Part shown: positions 1-7,472 of the stretch, piece by piece | Layout: every line of letters begins with the position of its first letter | Position numbering within the stretch: the stretch's first letter is position 1 | From: UBA1140 sp964573285 | GTDB lineage: Bacteria > Campylobacterota > Campylobacteria > Campylobacterales > Sulfurovaceae | Length of the DNA: 10,237 nucleotides | Assembly: GCA_964573285.1 (NCBI GenBank) | Contig: CAZNJD010000021.1 | Location: 1-10,237 of the forward strand | Reading direction: 5' to 3' | Translations under genes and position numbers: made by a program | Notes under the pieces: generated by a model | Told to the model about the DNA's origin: nothing | The model's input: the letters and a program-made list of their open reading frames with translations, nothing else | Databases searched by the model: none

Positions 1-589
1 TTGAGTAGGTGGTTAAAATAGTATCCTCTTTGCACAAAGCTTTTATATCAGCAAAATACTCTTTTGTCCATAATAATGGATTTCGCTTTGGACTAAAAGC
101 ATCTTGATATATTATATCAATTTTCTGTTTTATTTGTGGGATAGATACTCTTGCATCTCCTAATAGTATCTCTATTTTAAACTCTTCATCTTCATAATAG
201 AAATTATTACTTAACTCTATAATAATATCTTTTAGATTATTAAACTCTTTTGGATACTCAAATGCGGATAATGACTCTATAAGTTCTTTGTCAAATTCTG
301 GGGATAATATATGTACTTTGGTTTTTAAATTTTCTTTTTTTATATAGTAAATTGTAGCTAATAAGTTATACCCTAGACCAAAACATATATCCAAAATAGT
401 CAACTCTTTTTTATCCTTTTGAAATGAGAAAGCAGGGATTACATGTTTATTTAAACTCTCATGTAAAGCACCATCATGAGTAGAGTGATATGACTCTTTA
501 AACTCTTCAGAAAAGAGAGTAACAGAGCCATCTTCTGTAGGCATTAGTTTTTTATATTTTCGTAAATATTTATTATAACCCAACTTCAT
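1..589 (-). CDS. mnmD: tRNA 5-methylaminomethyl-2-thiouridine methyltransferase, MnmD (DUF752) type, partial
   Basis: The reading frame is open for 196 codons and runs off the window start, so the C-terminus is missing. Seen: an N-terminal block with STHDGALHESLNKHVIPAF (residues 36-54), a SAM-binding glycine-rich strand-loop LDICFGLGYN (66-75), an acidic YQDAFSPKRNPLLWT block (161-175) with Asp163, and TYS at the cut end. These match the Rossmann-fold methyltransferase of the MnmC/DUF752 family, which makes mnm5s2U34 in tRNAs for split-box codons. The 'STHDGALxES' start resembles stand-alone MnmD proteins more than bifunctional MnmC, but the missing end prevents a check for the FAD domain. 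The ATG at 589 overlaps the upstream gene by 17 bp and has only a weak AAAGAG ahead of it; an internal ATG at 544 is the alternative start. It is probably the third gene of the luxS transcript. Confidence 0.85.
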   Translation of the reverse strand, partial: MKLGYNKYLRKYKKLMPTEDGSVTLFSEEFKESYHSTHDGALHESLNKHVIPAFSFQKDKKELTILDICFGLGYNLLATIYYIKKENLKTKVHILSPEFDKELIESLSAFEYPKEFNNLKDIIIELSNNFYYEDEEFKIEILLGDARVSIPQIKQKIDIIYQDAFSPKRNPLLWTKEYFADIKALCKEDTILTTYS

Positions 590-875
590 CTAACTCTTTG
601 AATTTAAATGCTTCTATAATATCCTCGATAGTCTCTTCTTGTCGAACAGATAGAACCATCATTCCCTCATTCATATAATCAATATAAGTCTCAAATTTAT
701 TCTCCAATATAATAAAATCAACCCAATCACTATAATCTTCTCGTTTATCAAAAAAACGAATTGATTTAACTTCACCTTCATCAAAATCAACTAAAGCCCA
801 CTTAGTTACATCGATAACTTTAGTAACTTTTGAGAGTTTTTTATCTTTTCCATCAACAGGTATCCAAATTAACAT
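573..875 (-). CDS. 100-aa conserved-looking small protein, possible NifX/NifB-type iron-molybdenum cofactor-binding fold
   Basis: The product is an acidic 100-residue soluble protein with no signal peptide or membrane segment. It opens with IPVDGKDKKLSKV (residues 5-17), followed by a KWALVDFDEGEV strand-turn-strand. The last third, an amphipathic helix then a strand then EETIEDIIEAF (about 80-91), resembles the closing 'strand-x-TVEEALEAF' part of the dinitrogenase iron-molybdenum cofactor superfamily (PF02579). The fold call rests on pattern resemblance only, and metal-ligand residues are not obvious (there is no Cys or His). The start is well supported: ATG lies 1 bp after the luxS stop, and the AAAGGA Shine-Dalgarno sits inside the last luxS codons, so translation should be coupled. 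The 3' end overlaps the mnmD start by 17 bp. Its function is unknown. Confidence 0.8.
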   Translation of the reverse strand: MLIWIPVDGKDKKLSKVTKVIDVTKWALVDFDEGEVKSIRFFDKREDYSDWVDFIILENKFETYIDYMNEGMMVLSVRQEETIEDIIEAFKFKELDEVGL

Positions 876-876
876 A

Positions 877-1386
877 TTAGAGTCCTTTTAAAATCTCGTC
901 ACTTAGTTTTAATTTTTTATTACTCATAGTTCCAATTCCTTGGTTCAAAATTCTCTTGGCTATATCTTTAGCGTCATCTAGTGAGTGCATTTTATATGTT
1001 CCACATTGATAGATATTAAGTTCAGGAATATCTTTTTGAGATTTGACTTTGAGTACATCTTTCATAGATTTTTCCCAAGCTTTTGCAACCTCTTTTTTCT
1101 TCGGTTTTCCTAGTAATGACATATAAAAACCTGTTCTACAAGCCATAGGAGATATATCTATAATCTCTACACTATCACTATTAAGATGGTCACGCATAAA
1201 TCCAGCAAATAGATGCTCTAGTGTATGAATTCCTTTGCTACTTAATTTATCCTTATTTGGTTCGCAAAATCGTAAATCAAATACTGTAATATCATCACCA
1301 CTTGGTGTTTTCATTCTCTTTGCAACTCGTACAGCAGGTGCTATCATTTTGGTATGGTCAACGGTAAAACTATCTAATAATGGCAT
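877..1386 (-). CDS. luxS: S-ribosylhomocysteine lyase LuxS
   Basis: Cytosolic metalloenzyme of the activated methyl cycle. It cleaves S-ribosylhomocysteine to homocysteine and DPD, the precursor of autoinducer-2. The 169-aa length is normal for the family. Seen: the N-terminal LLDSFTVDHTK block, the metal-binding HTLEH motif (His54, Glu57, His58), the catalytic Cys83 in SPMACRTGFY (usually SPMGC, so Gly is replaced by Ala here), and the third metal ligand Cys128 in QCGTYKMH. All key residues are present, so the enzyme should be active. The start is the ATG at 1386, with AGAAGGA 7 nt upstream. It is the first gene of a three-gene unit with the 100-aa small protein and mnmD, linking methyl-cycle detoxification with a SAM-using tRNA modification enzyme. 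Confidence 0.97.
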   Translation of the reverse strand: MPLLDSFTVDHTKMIAPAVRVAKRMKTPSGDDITVFDLRFCEPNKDKLSSKGIHTLEHLFAGFMRDHLNSDSVEIIDISPMACRTGFYMSLLGKPKKKEVAKAWEKSMKDVLKVKSQKDIPELNIYQCGTYKMHSLDDAKDIAKRILNQGIGTMSNKKLKLSDEILKGL

Positions 1387-1393
1387 AATTTAT

Positions 1394-1418
1394 TCCTTCT
1401 ATTATTTTTGTGATTATA
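1394..1418 (-). promoter_or_regulatory. luxS promoter -10 and ribosome binding site
   Basis: On the minus strand a TATAAT box, in the context cgcTATAAT, lies at 1413-1418. This would place the transcript start near 1406, and the Shine-Dalgarno AGAAGGA follows at 1394-1400. No clear -35 hexamer is visible, which is usual for Campylobacterota sigma-70 promoters. A second TATAAT at 1444-1449 is a possible alternative start. Confidence 0.6.
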
Positions 1419-1514
1419 GCGAAGTTAGATAAGAATATGTTAAATTATAAAAGCTTAGATTTGGTATAGATTTATTGAAATGGATTTTGAGAAGTGAAAA
1501 AATTAAGTATGAGA

Positions 1515-1538
1515 CCGAATGGAGTAAACTCCATTCGG
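1515..1538 (-). terminator. hairpin terminator candidate after porB
   Basis: A perfect 10-bp stem, CCGAATGGAG / CTCCATTCGG, closes a 4-nt loop. It is the strongest stem in the intergenic space and lies 26 bp past the porB stop codon. On the minus-strand transcript it is followed, about 10 nt later, by a run of six T, so the U-tract is displaced from the stem and this is a non-classical intrinsic terminator. It would end the por transcript before the luxS promoter. Confidence 0.6.
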
Positions 1539-1563
1539 ATAAAGATATATTAAAGCTAAGTTT

Positions 1564-2520
1564 TTATACTCTAGCCTCTTCTCTTTTTTGTAGCATTGCC
1601 CAATAGTCATCAACACCTTTTTGAATTTTATCAATTACATGTCTATTTTCTGGTTTAAATAGGTGTTTATATCTTCCTTGTGCACCTAGATAATCTTCTA
1701 CTTTTATAATATTTCTTGGTCTATAAAGAATATTAAGCTCATGACCATCAATAATCTCATAGATTGGGAACATTAAACTATCAGTTGCTAAGTCTGTTAC
1801 TGAAATTGTATCTTTTGGGTCAAATTTCCACTCTGTAGTACATGCTGAGACTGTATTAATAAAACATGGTCCCTCTGTTTCAAGAGCTTTTTGAAAACCT
1901 TTTGCCATACTTTTCCATTTATTTGGAGCAAGTTGTGCAACATATGGAGCACCATGTGCAGCCATAATAGCAACTATATCTTTTTTCTTCTGTTTTTTAC
2001 CATAAGATGTACTTCCAGCTTGTGCTGTTGAGGTGTGTGCTCCAATTGGAGTTGCTGAACTTCTCTGTCCACCTGTATTTGCATAGTTTTCATTATCAAG
2101 ACAAATATAAGTAAAGTCATGACCTCTCTCCATAGCACCACTTAGCCATTGGAAACCAATATCATAAGTTGAACCATCACCTCCAAATGCAACAAATTTA
2201 ACTGGAGTATCAGAGTTAGATGGTAGTGTACCTTTGTTTTTTCTAGCTTTGTACATAGACTCAGCACAGCTAGCTGCTGTTGCAGAGTTTTCAAAACCAA
2301 TATGTATCCATGATGTATCCCATGAAGTATATGGATAAACTGCTGTTGAAACTTCCAAACAACCTGTATTTGAAGCAAGAACTAAGTTATAATCTGTACA
2401 ATTCATTAGCTCTCTAACAATCATAGAGTGAGCACATCCAGGGCAGAGAAGGTGCGCCCCTTCAAGTCTATCATTTGTGGTTGAAAACTCTTTTAAGTTT
2501 TTAATTGATGTAATTGCCAT
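1564..2520 (-). CDS. porB: pyruvate:flavodoxin/ferredoxin oxidoreductase, beta subunit
   Basis: TPP-binding subunit of the four-subunit pyruvate oxidoreductase; it carries the thiamine diphosphate and the proximal [4Fe-4S] cluster. The length of 318 aa is normal. Seen: LLCPGCAH (Cys26, Cys29), Cys54 in NTGCLEVS and Cys227 in SACTTEW as likely cluster ligands; the TPP/Mg signature GGDGSTYDIG (113-122) with the downstream DNENYANTGGQRSS block (142-155). The start is the ATG at 2520, only 3 bp after the porA stop, with AAGGGA in the last porA codons. It is the last gene of the operon and is followed by the hairpin at 1515-1538. Because the family also uses other 2-oxoacids, substrate assignment to pyruvate rests on the operon form known from Helicobacter and Campylobacter. 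Confidence 0.95.
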   Translation of the reverse strand: MAITSIKNLKEFSTTNDRLEGAHLLCPGCAHSMIVRELMNCTDYNLVLASNTGCLEVSTAVYPYTSWDTSWIHIGFENSATAASCAESMYKARKNKGTLPSNSDTPVKFVAFGGDGSTYDIGFQWLSGAMERGHDFTYICLDNENYANTGGQRSSATPIGAHTSTAQAGSTSYGKKQKKKDIVAIMAAHGAPYVAQLAPNKWKSMAKGFQKALETEGPCFINTVSACTTEWKFDPKDTISVTDLATDSLMFPIYEIIDGHELNILYRPRNIIKVEDYLGAQGRYKHLFKPENRHVIDKIQKGVDDYWAMLQKREEARV

Positions 2521-2523
2521 TTA

Positions 2524-3768
2524 TTAATCCCTTCTTGTTGTAAAAAATCCAAGTTTAGGTCCACGAACACCACTAAACTGTTGAATTTCTGTTGTAATAT
2601 GACCAGCATCAGCATGAGCTTTTTGCTCTCTCATAATTCTTTTTATCTCATTAATAGTAAAATCTCTACCACCAAGACCATAAATATAGTTTGTCATAAT
2701 CGGTCTATTATTGGTACTATATGCTGCTGCTGAAACTTCATTAAACAATGCACCCATTGCACCACCTGGAGCTGATTTATCCATACATACTACAGCTTTT
2801 AAATTTGGAGACATATCAATACTATCTCTAATCAAATCATAAGGGAATGGTCTAAATACTCTAGGAGCTATAATTCCTACTTTTATACCCTCTTCTTCTC
2901 TAAGCTGTTGTGCTGAAAGGATAGCAGTCTCAACTGATGAACCAAGGACTACCATAGCCACTTCAGCATCTTCCATCATATATGTTTCAACTCTCTTATA
3001 CTCTCTACCTGTAAGTTCTTTAAACTCTGCAAAGACTTCATCAATAACTTTTACTGAATCCATCAAGGCTTTGTGTTGTTTAGCTTTATGTTCATAATGC
3101 CAATCTTCTTCTGTTTGAGCCCCATGTGTTACAGGTCTGCTAAAGTCAAGCATATCATCAACAGGTACATATTTACCTACAAATTTATAAGCTACTTCAT
3201 CTTGAAGAGGAGAAACATTTTGTGCTTTGTGAGATGTTGTAAATCCGTCTTGGTGAACCATAACAGGAAGTCTCACACTTAAATTTTCACCAATTTTAAA
3301 TGCACATAGTGGTAAATCATAAGCCTCTTGTGCATTAAATGCATCGAGGTTAATCCAACCACTATCTCGTCCAAGGTACATATCAGAATGGTCACCACGA
3401 ACATTAAGAGGAGATGCCAAAGCTCTATTTACAACACATAATACGATAGGAAGTCTCATACCACTTGCCTGATATAAAACCTCTGCCATAAGTGCAAAAC
3501 CTTGTGAAGAGGTAGCAGTAGCAACTCGTCCACCAGCAGCTGCTGCACCAATACAACCAGACATTGCTGCATGTTCTGACTCAACCATTACATATTCACC
3601 ATCAATATAACCATTGGCTTTATAAGCACCATAGCCTTCAACAATAGGAGTTGATGGAGTAATAGGATAAGCTGCAACAACATCTACTTGTGCTTGTCTT
3701 AATGCTTGAGATGAAGCATAGTTCCCATCCCAAACTTCCATTTCATTTAAATCAAATTTTTTTGCCAT
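2524..3768 (-). CDS. porA: pyruvate:flavodoxin/ferredoxin oxidoreductase, alpha subunit
   Basis: Catalytic partner of PorB; it binds the pyrophosphate side of TPP and pyruvate at the heterodimer interface. 414 aa, full length. Seen: the family signature YPITPSTPIVE (34-44), MVESEHAAMSGCIGAAAAGGR (61-81), the TSSQGFALM loop (86-94), the NVRGDHSDM segment (122-130), and a C-terminal domain II containing VVLGSSVETA and IGIIAPRVFRPFP-like strands (KVGIIAPRVFRPFP). It lacks the fused delta or gamma modules found in single-chain PFORs. The ATG start has AAGGGG overlapping the porD stop codon (TAAGGGG), indicating coupled translation. The stop is a tandem TAATAA. In autotrophic Campylobacterota this enzyme can work in the reductive direction, fixing CO2 onto acetyl-CoA; in others it oxidises pyruvate. 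Confidence 0.96.
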   Translation of the reverse strand: MAKKFDLNEMEVWDGNYASSQALRQAQVDVVAAYPITPSTPIVEGYGAYKANGYIDGEYVMVESEHAAMSGCIGAAAAGGRVATATSSQGFALMAEVLYQASGMRLPIVLCVVNRALASPLNVRGDHSDMYLGRDSGWINLDAFNAQEAYDLPLCAFKIGENLSVRLPVMVHQDGFTTSHKAQNVSPLQDEVAYKFVGKYVPVDDMLDFSRPVTHGAQTEEDWHYEHKAKQHKALMDSVKVIDEVFAEFKELTGREYKRVETYMMEDAEVAMVVLGSSVETAILSAQQLREEEGIKVGIIAPRVFRPFPYDLIRDSIDMSPNLKAVVCMDKSAPGGAMGALFNEVSAAAYSTNNRPIMTNYIYGLGGRDFTINEIKRIMREQKAHADAGHITTEIQQFSGVRGPKLGFFTTRRD

Positions 3769-3777
3769 AATAGCCCC

Positions 3778-4230
3778 TTACTTTTTCGCTTTTTTCTTTT
3801 TCTCTGGCCAATTAGCTAGAGATTCATCATTATCTGTGGTTTCGCCAAACATAAGAAGTGATTTGGGATTAGTAGGACATACCTCAACACAAACACCACA
3901 ACCTTTACAGTGGTCATAATCAATTCCTAACATCTGTTTATCTCTTGAAATAATAGAAGTATCTGGACACCATACCCAACAGTTTTGACAATCAATACAG
4001 ATGTCTCTATTGTAAACAGGTTTAATTACACGCCAAGATGCAACACTTGCTATATAAGAGTTAAATTCACTATACTCTCTATCTTCTGGTTTTAATAATG
4101 CACTATTGCTAGTCTCTCCATCAAATGAGTGTAATACAACACCCTGTGGTACAGCATCCCAACCAATTTTCTCTTCAGCACCTAACTCTAGGATACCTCT
4201 TTTGTCTGTTCCTTGTAAACCTTTACTCAT
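3778..4230 (-). CDS. porD: pyruvate:flavodoxin/ferredoxin oxidoreductase, delta (2x[4Fe-4S] ferredoxin) subunit
   Basis: Electron-transfer subunit that carries electrons from the PorB cluster to flavodoxin or ferredoxin. 150 aa. Two bacterial-ferredoxin motifs are seen: Cys78, 81, 84 and 88 (CIDCQNCWVWCP) and Cys108, 111, 114 and 118 (CKGCGVCVEVCP), enough for two [4Fe-4S] clusters. About 70 residues precede the first motif, longer than the roughly 100-aa archaeal PorD; long delta subunits are typical of the epsilonproteobacterial enzyme. The C-terminus is a Lys-rich tail (PEKKKKAKK). The ATG start is preceded by GGAAGGAAAG; the gene begins 12 bp after porC and ends 9 bp before porA. Confidence 0.95.
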   Translation of the reverse strand: MSKGLQGTDKRGILELGAEEKIGWDAVPQGVVLHSFDGETSNSALLKPEDREYSEFNSYIASVASWRVIKPVYNRDICIDCQNCWVWCPDTSIISRDKQMLGIDYDHCKGCGVCVEVCPTNPKSLLMFGETTDNDESLANWPEKKKKAKK

Positions 4231-4242
4231 TATCTTTCCTTC

Positions 4243-4806
4243 CTACTTAACTTCGTTATAAGCTCTTGTAATTGCTTTCATATTGGCATCAATAATCTTT
4301 TGTGGGAACTTTGATAGAACTTTTTTCATTCTATCCAAAAAATAATCAAGCTCAAACATATTAGAAATCTTGACCAAAGCACCAAGCATAGGAGCATTTG
4401 GCATTGCTCTACCAATGGTACTAAGTGAAATCTCCATACAATCAACAACAAAAGTTCTATCTACCTTATCTTTAAGAGCAGGAATTTGTGCTATCAATTC
4501 ATCTTTTGACATATGTGTTGTCAAAATATATTTGGTTGTTGGTTTATCATTTTTTGTAATATCATCAGAAAATGCTAAAGCTGGGTCAATAACCAATACA
4601 AAATCAGGAAACATTTTCGTTTCATGATTAATAATTGGTTTATCATCAATTCTATTATATGCGTTCATTGCCGCACCTCTTTTTGCAGAGCCATATAGTG
4701 CATAGGCTTGAACCTGTTTACCTGTTGTCGAAACAACATCACCTAGCCCTTTTGCACCTGTTACAGCACCTTGTCCAGCTCGACTATGCCATCTTATCTC
4801 AGTCAT
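4243..4806 (-). CDS. porC: pyruvate:flavodoxin/ferredoxin oxidoreductase, gamma subunit
   Basis: First gene of the por operon and structural subunit of the complex (called PorC or PorG). 187 aa, normal for the family. Seen: the N-terminal signature IRWHSRAGQGAVTGAKGL (4-21) and the YGSAKRGAAMNAYNRID block (38-54), both diagnostic of the 2-oxoacid oxidoreductase gamma domain. Mid-protein are the FVLVIDPAL segment and a C-terminal INxNMKAI-like helix (IIDANMKAITRAYNEV). The ATG start is preceded by AGGAGT 4 nt away. There is a 314-bp gene-free stretch upstream, so the operon promoter is expected there. Confidence 0.95.
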   Translation of the reverse strand: MTEIRWHSRAGQGAVTGAKGLGDVVSTTGKQVQAYALYGSAKRGAAMNAYNRIDDKPIINHETKMFPDFVLVIDPALAFSDDITKNDKPTTKYILTTHMSKDELIAQIPALKDKVDRTFVVDCMEISLSTIGRAMPNAPMLGALVKISNMFELDYFLDRMKKVLSKFPQKIIDANMKAITRAYNEVK

Positions 4807-5120
4807 AACTACTCCTATTTATTTTCTATTATTGGGTATTGTATTCTGCACCCTCTTAAATGATGTTTCATACCTAACAAAAAAAACTATAATATTTACA
4901 AGATGTATAGAAACTATCCACTATTCATATTTTCTATCATAATTTTTAATATATTTTACAGTATTTAATGAATTAGTGCCTATTTTTAACGCATACTTAT
5001 TATCTGTATAATAATAAAAGTATCTATAGGTAACAAGTAGAAAGTTATATTAGTGTTTCTTATAATCATACATTTGTTATTTGTATCAGATTTTAACTTT
5101 GATAAAGCTTTTAATTAAAG
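4807..5120 (-). promoter_or_regulatory. por operon leader and promoter region, 314 bp without a recognised gene
   Basis: This is a very AT-rich stretch between the addB stop and the porC start. On the minus strand a TATTAT box at 4889-4894 could be the por -10, giving a leader of about 75 nt. Within that leader an 18-codon ORF (ATG at 4871, TAG at 4815-4817; it begins MKHHLRGC) ends inside the porC Shine-Dalgarno AGGAGT. It has only a weak ribosome site (TTAGGT), so it may be chance. On the minus strand, right after the addB stop, sits a weak AT-only inverted repeat (5094-5100 / 5117-5123) with no U-tract. Nothing else is recognisable. Confidence 0.35.
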
Positions 5121-7445
5121 TTACAGATATTTACCTCTCTCACATAATAGAGTATAATCACAATATTGACATCTACTTATATCTTCACATCGTTCACATA
5201 TAACACTATCTAGCTCTTTGAGTTTTGATATATTTTCTCGTAGTAGTTCTGTTTTGACCTCTAGTTCTGTAATAGGCACTATCTTGCCATTAAATAATTC
5301 GACAAAAGCTAACTCTATATCTCTATAACTATCTTTGAGCAGTTCATTATATATGCTCATCTGAAAATCGGTTAATTTTTCAAGATTTTTAGTACGATTA
5401 GCATCTGCAATTGAGCCACTTTTATAATCTAATATAAGTGTATGGGTAGAGTTTTGGTCAATACGGTCAACAACTCCTTTAAATTTAACCCCATTTATCT
5501 CTCCTACTATATGTCTCTCTCTTTCAATTACTCTCCAACCTGCTTTGAAATGAGATATTTGTTGTTCTATTAATTTAGTTAGTTTGGCTCTCCATAGGAG
5601 TTTGATATAATTTATTTTGGGTGTTTTGCTCTCTAATAATCTGTCCATTAGTTTATCCATTGATATTTTCATATCATCAAAACTCTCAAAATAGTTTTGT
5701 TCTTTAAATAAATTTTCCAATAGTTTATGTAAAAATGCACCCTCATTTAGTTCATCATCTTTTTTTGGTTTTAGTTTTTCTTCATAGATATAGTAATATT
5801 TGCGGCGACATGTTAGAAATGTGTTAAGTCTAGTTGTTGACCAAGTTATTTTACTCATATCAAAATTTTCTATAATTGGGTCAGAGAGTTTTACTATTTT
5901 TGATGGTTCATTATACAATATTTCCAAATTTGGTTCTTGTGATTTGCCTAATCCTAATCCTAGTTCATATAGATATGATGCAGGAGATTTATTATTGCTT
6001 AGAGAGTATATTATGACTGATTTATCTGCTTGTTCTAATATCCTTTTATATATCTGTTTTTGCAATGCTTCTCTATCATTTTTGGTTGGTAAATTAGCAA
6101 ATTTTCTTAATGATGAGTTGAGAAAGTTATCTTTAGCAGGTATAGCAGGAACTATTCCATCATTGAAATCAACCACTACCACCCCACGAAATGATACTCC
6201 TCTAGTCTCCAATGCACCCATAACTGTTACTTTACCACCTCTAATATCATCTATAGTTAAGCTATTTAGCTGTTTGAGCCATAAAAATAACCACTCTTTG
6301 ATAGACATTTCATGAGTTGCAAAAACTCTCTGAAAATATAAATACCGTTTATAAACTATCTCCCTATCTAAATCTAAATCTATAAACATCATTAACTCAA
6401 AAAATATATCTACTCCTACTTTTTTATTTGGTGATATATTATTGAGCTTATCTCTATCTATATTGTAATGTTTGAGTAGAGTTATAGTCTCATCTGAAAA
6501 GCTTTGCCAATATCTATATATACCCTCTAACTGTTTATATAATCTAGTTTTACTATAGTCAAATCCCATAGCAAAGTTGAAATTATTAAAACTATCATAT
6601 AATCTAATAGCATTTTTGAACTTCTCATCAGGTAATATTACAGCTATATTCTCTGGAGCAATTCCCTCTTCTACCATTTCTTGAATAGACTCGAAAAGTA
6701 TTGGAATTTGAGCTAATCTCTCTTCTACACTAAATACTTTGGCATTAATATGTTCTTGAATAGGTTTAATATCTATAATCTCTTTGGTATATAAATCAAA
6801 TGATACAAAACTATCATTGGGCAACTCTTTTATACCCATAGCTATAAATCTATCTTGCATCTTTTGATTAAATTTACTTGTTTGCATATGGATTATAAAC
6901 TTTTTGGTTTGGGCGATATGCTCTATAATAGATAGTTCAAAATAGCTCATATAGCCCTCTAAAAATAGCTCCAACCTATCATAAGTTTCTATGAAACCAC
7001 TATTTATCTGATAGTTATGAGGTAAAAAGGCTCTATCTGTTAATCCTTTGGAAGCTAGAAGATTACGATAATTTTCAAATAGCTCTTCTAATATTTCTAT
7101 ATGTTCAGCAAACTCTACATAAGCATCACCATTTATTAAATCATGAAAACTTACCTCTTCATGGCTCAACTCTTCAAAAAATTTGAGTATAGAGTCACTC
7201 TTGGTAAAAAATCGAATTAAATCACGATTTATTTTTAGTTTTTGAAAAGAGTTAAACTTGGAAGCATCTTTCAAAAGCAATATTCGTTGCAAAGAATTCA
7301 CCATAATAAGTTCAGGTATTAAGATAGTTCGTTGTTCAAACTCATCTATACGCATAAGTGTAGGCAAAAATCCATTATGCTCTTTTAACTGCTCTCGTCT
7401 AACTCTAATAGCTCTGGATGTGGGATAAATTTCTACTGTTTTCAT
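5121..7445 (-). CDS. addB: AddB-type nuclease subunit of the AddAB helicase-nuclease (double-strand break repair)
   Basis: A 774-aa protein (residue numbers below count from a TTG at 7463, the longest frame). The middle has a UvrD/RecB-like motif block, VTVMGALETRGVSFRG followed by VVVVDFNDGIVP (412-439). The C-terminal quarter is a RecB-family PD-(D/E)XK nuclease: His579 in GAFLHKLLE, Asp666 in GVVDRID, Asp679 and Lys681 in LILDYKSG, and QxxxY (701-705). Four cysteines in the Cas4/AddB [4Fe-4S] arrangement bracket it: Cys552 in FLTCRRKYYY, then Cys765, 768 and 774 (CxxCxxxxxC). The N-terminus (VEIYPTSRAIR) has no Walker A GKT, so it should not hydrolyse ATP itself. The ATG at 7445 is preferred because the product then begins MKTVEIYPTSR and neither start has a Shine-Dalgarno. 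No addA lies in the window; in Helicobacter the two genes are also unlinked. Confidence 0.88.
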   Translation of the reverse strand: MKTVEIYPTSRAIRVRREQLKEHNGFLPTLMRIDEFEQRTILIPELIMVNSLQRILLLKDASKFNSFQKLKINRDLIRFFTKSDSILKFFEELSHEEVSFHDLINGDAYVEFAEHIEILEELFENYRNLLASKGLTDRAFLPHNYQINSGFIETYDRLELFLEGYMSYFELSIIEHIAQTKKFIIHMQTSKFNQKMQDRFIAMGIKELPNDSFVSFDLYTKEIIDIKPIQEHINAKVFSVEERLAQIPILFESIQEMVEEGIAPENIAVILPDEKFKNAIRLYDSFNNFNFAMGFDYSKTRLYKQLEGIYRYWQSFSDETITLLKHYNIDRDKLNNISPNKKVGVDIFFELMMFIDLDLDREIVYKRYLYFQRVFATHEMSIKEWLFLWLKQLNSLTIDDIRGGKVTVMGALETRGVSFRGVVVVDFNDGIVPAIPAKDNFLNSSLRKFANLPTKNDREALQKQIYKRILEQADKSVIIYSLSNNKSPASYLYELGLGLGKSQEPNLEILYNEPSKIVKLSDPIIENFDMSKITWSTTRLNTFLTCRRKYYYIYEEKLKPKKDDELNEGAFLHKLLENLFKEQNYFESFDDMKISMDKLMDRLLESKTPKINYIKLLWRAKLTKLIEQQISHFKAGWRVIERERHIVGEINGVKFKGVVDRIDQNSTHTLILDYKSGSIADANRTKNLEKLTDFQMSIYNELLKDSYRDIELAFVELFNGKIVPITELEVKTELLRENISKLKELDSVICERCEDISRCQYCDYTLLCERGKYL

Positions 7446-7451
7446 AGAGAT

Positions 7452-7457
7452 ATTATA
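7452..7457 (-). promoter_or_regulatory. addB -10 box, possibly leaderless start
   Basis: A minus-strand TATAAT in the context agcTATAAT lies with only six bases (ATCTCT) between it and the ATG at 7445. Transcription starting 6-8 bp past the box would begin on or next to the A of that ATG. The absence of a Shine-Dalgarno fits a leaderless mRNA. If the gene is instead read through from upstream, the TTG at 7463 could be used. Confidence 0.45.
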
Positions 7458-7472
7458 GCTCAAAACATTATT

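Noticed and set aside
2142..2378. A 78-codon minus-strand frame overlapping porB
   Set aside because: It is in another frame inside porB and encodes a low-complexity Leu/Gln/His sequence; porB has the conserved TPP and Cys motifs.
5007..5012. Plus-strand TATAAT in the por leader region
   Set aside because: No plus-strand gene follows; a TATAAT match is expected by chance in DNA this AT-rich.
5094..5123. AT-rich inverted repeat after addB as an intrinsic terminator
   Set aside because: The stem is 7 A/T-rich pairs with a long loop, and no U-tract follows in the minus-strand direction, so it is too weak to call.
5800..6315. A 171-codon open frame on the plus strand
   Set aside because: It lies antisense and wholly inside addB, which has clear domain motifs; the product is a Ser/Leu-rich sequence with no recognisable family, as expected for an opposite-strand shadow.
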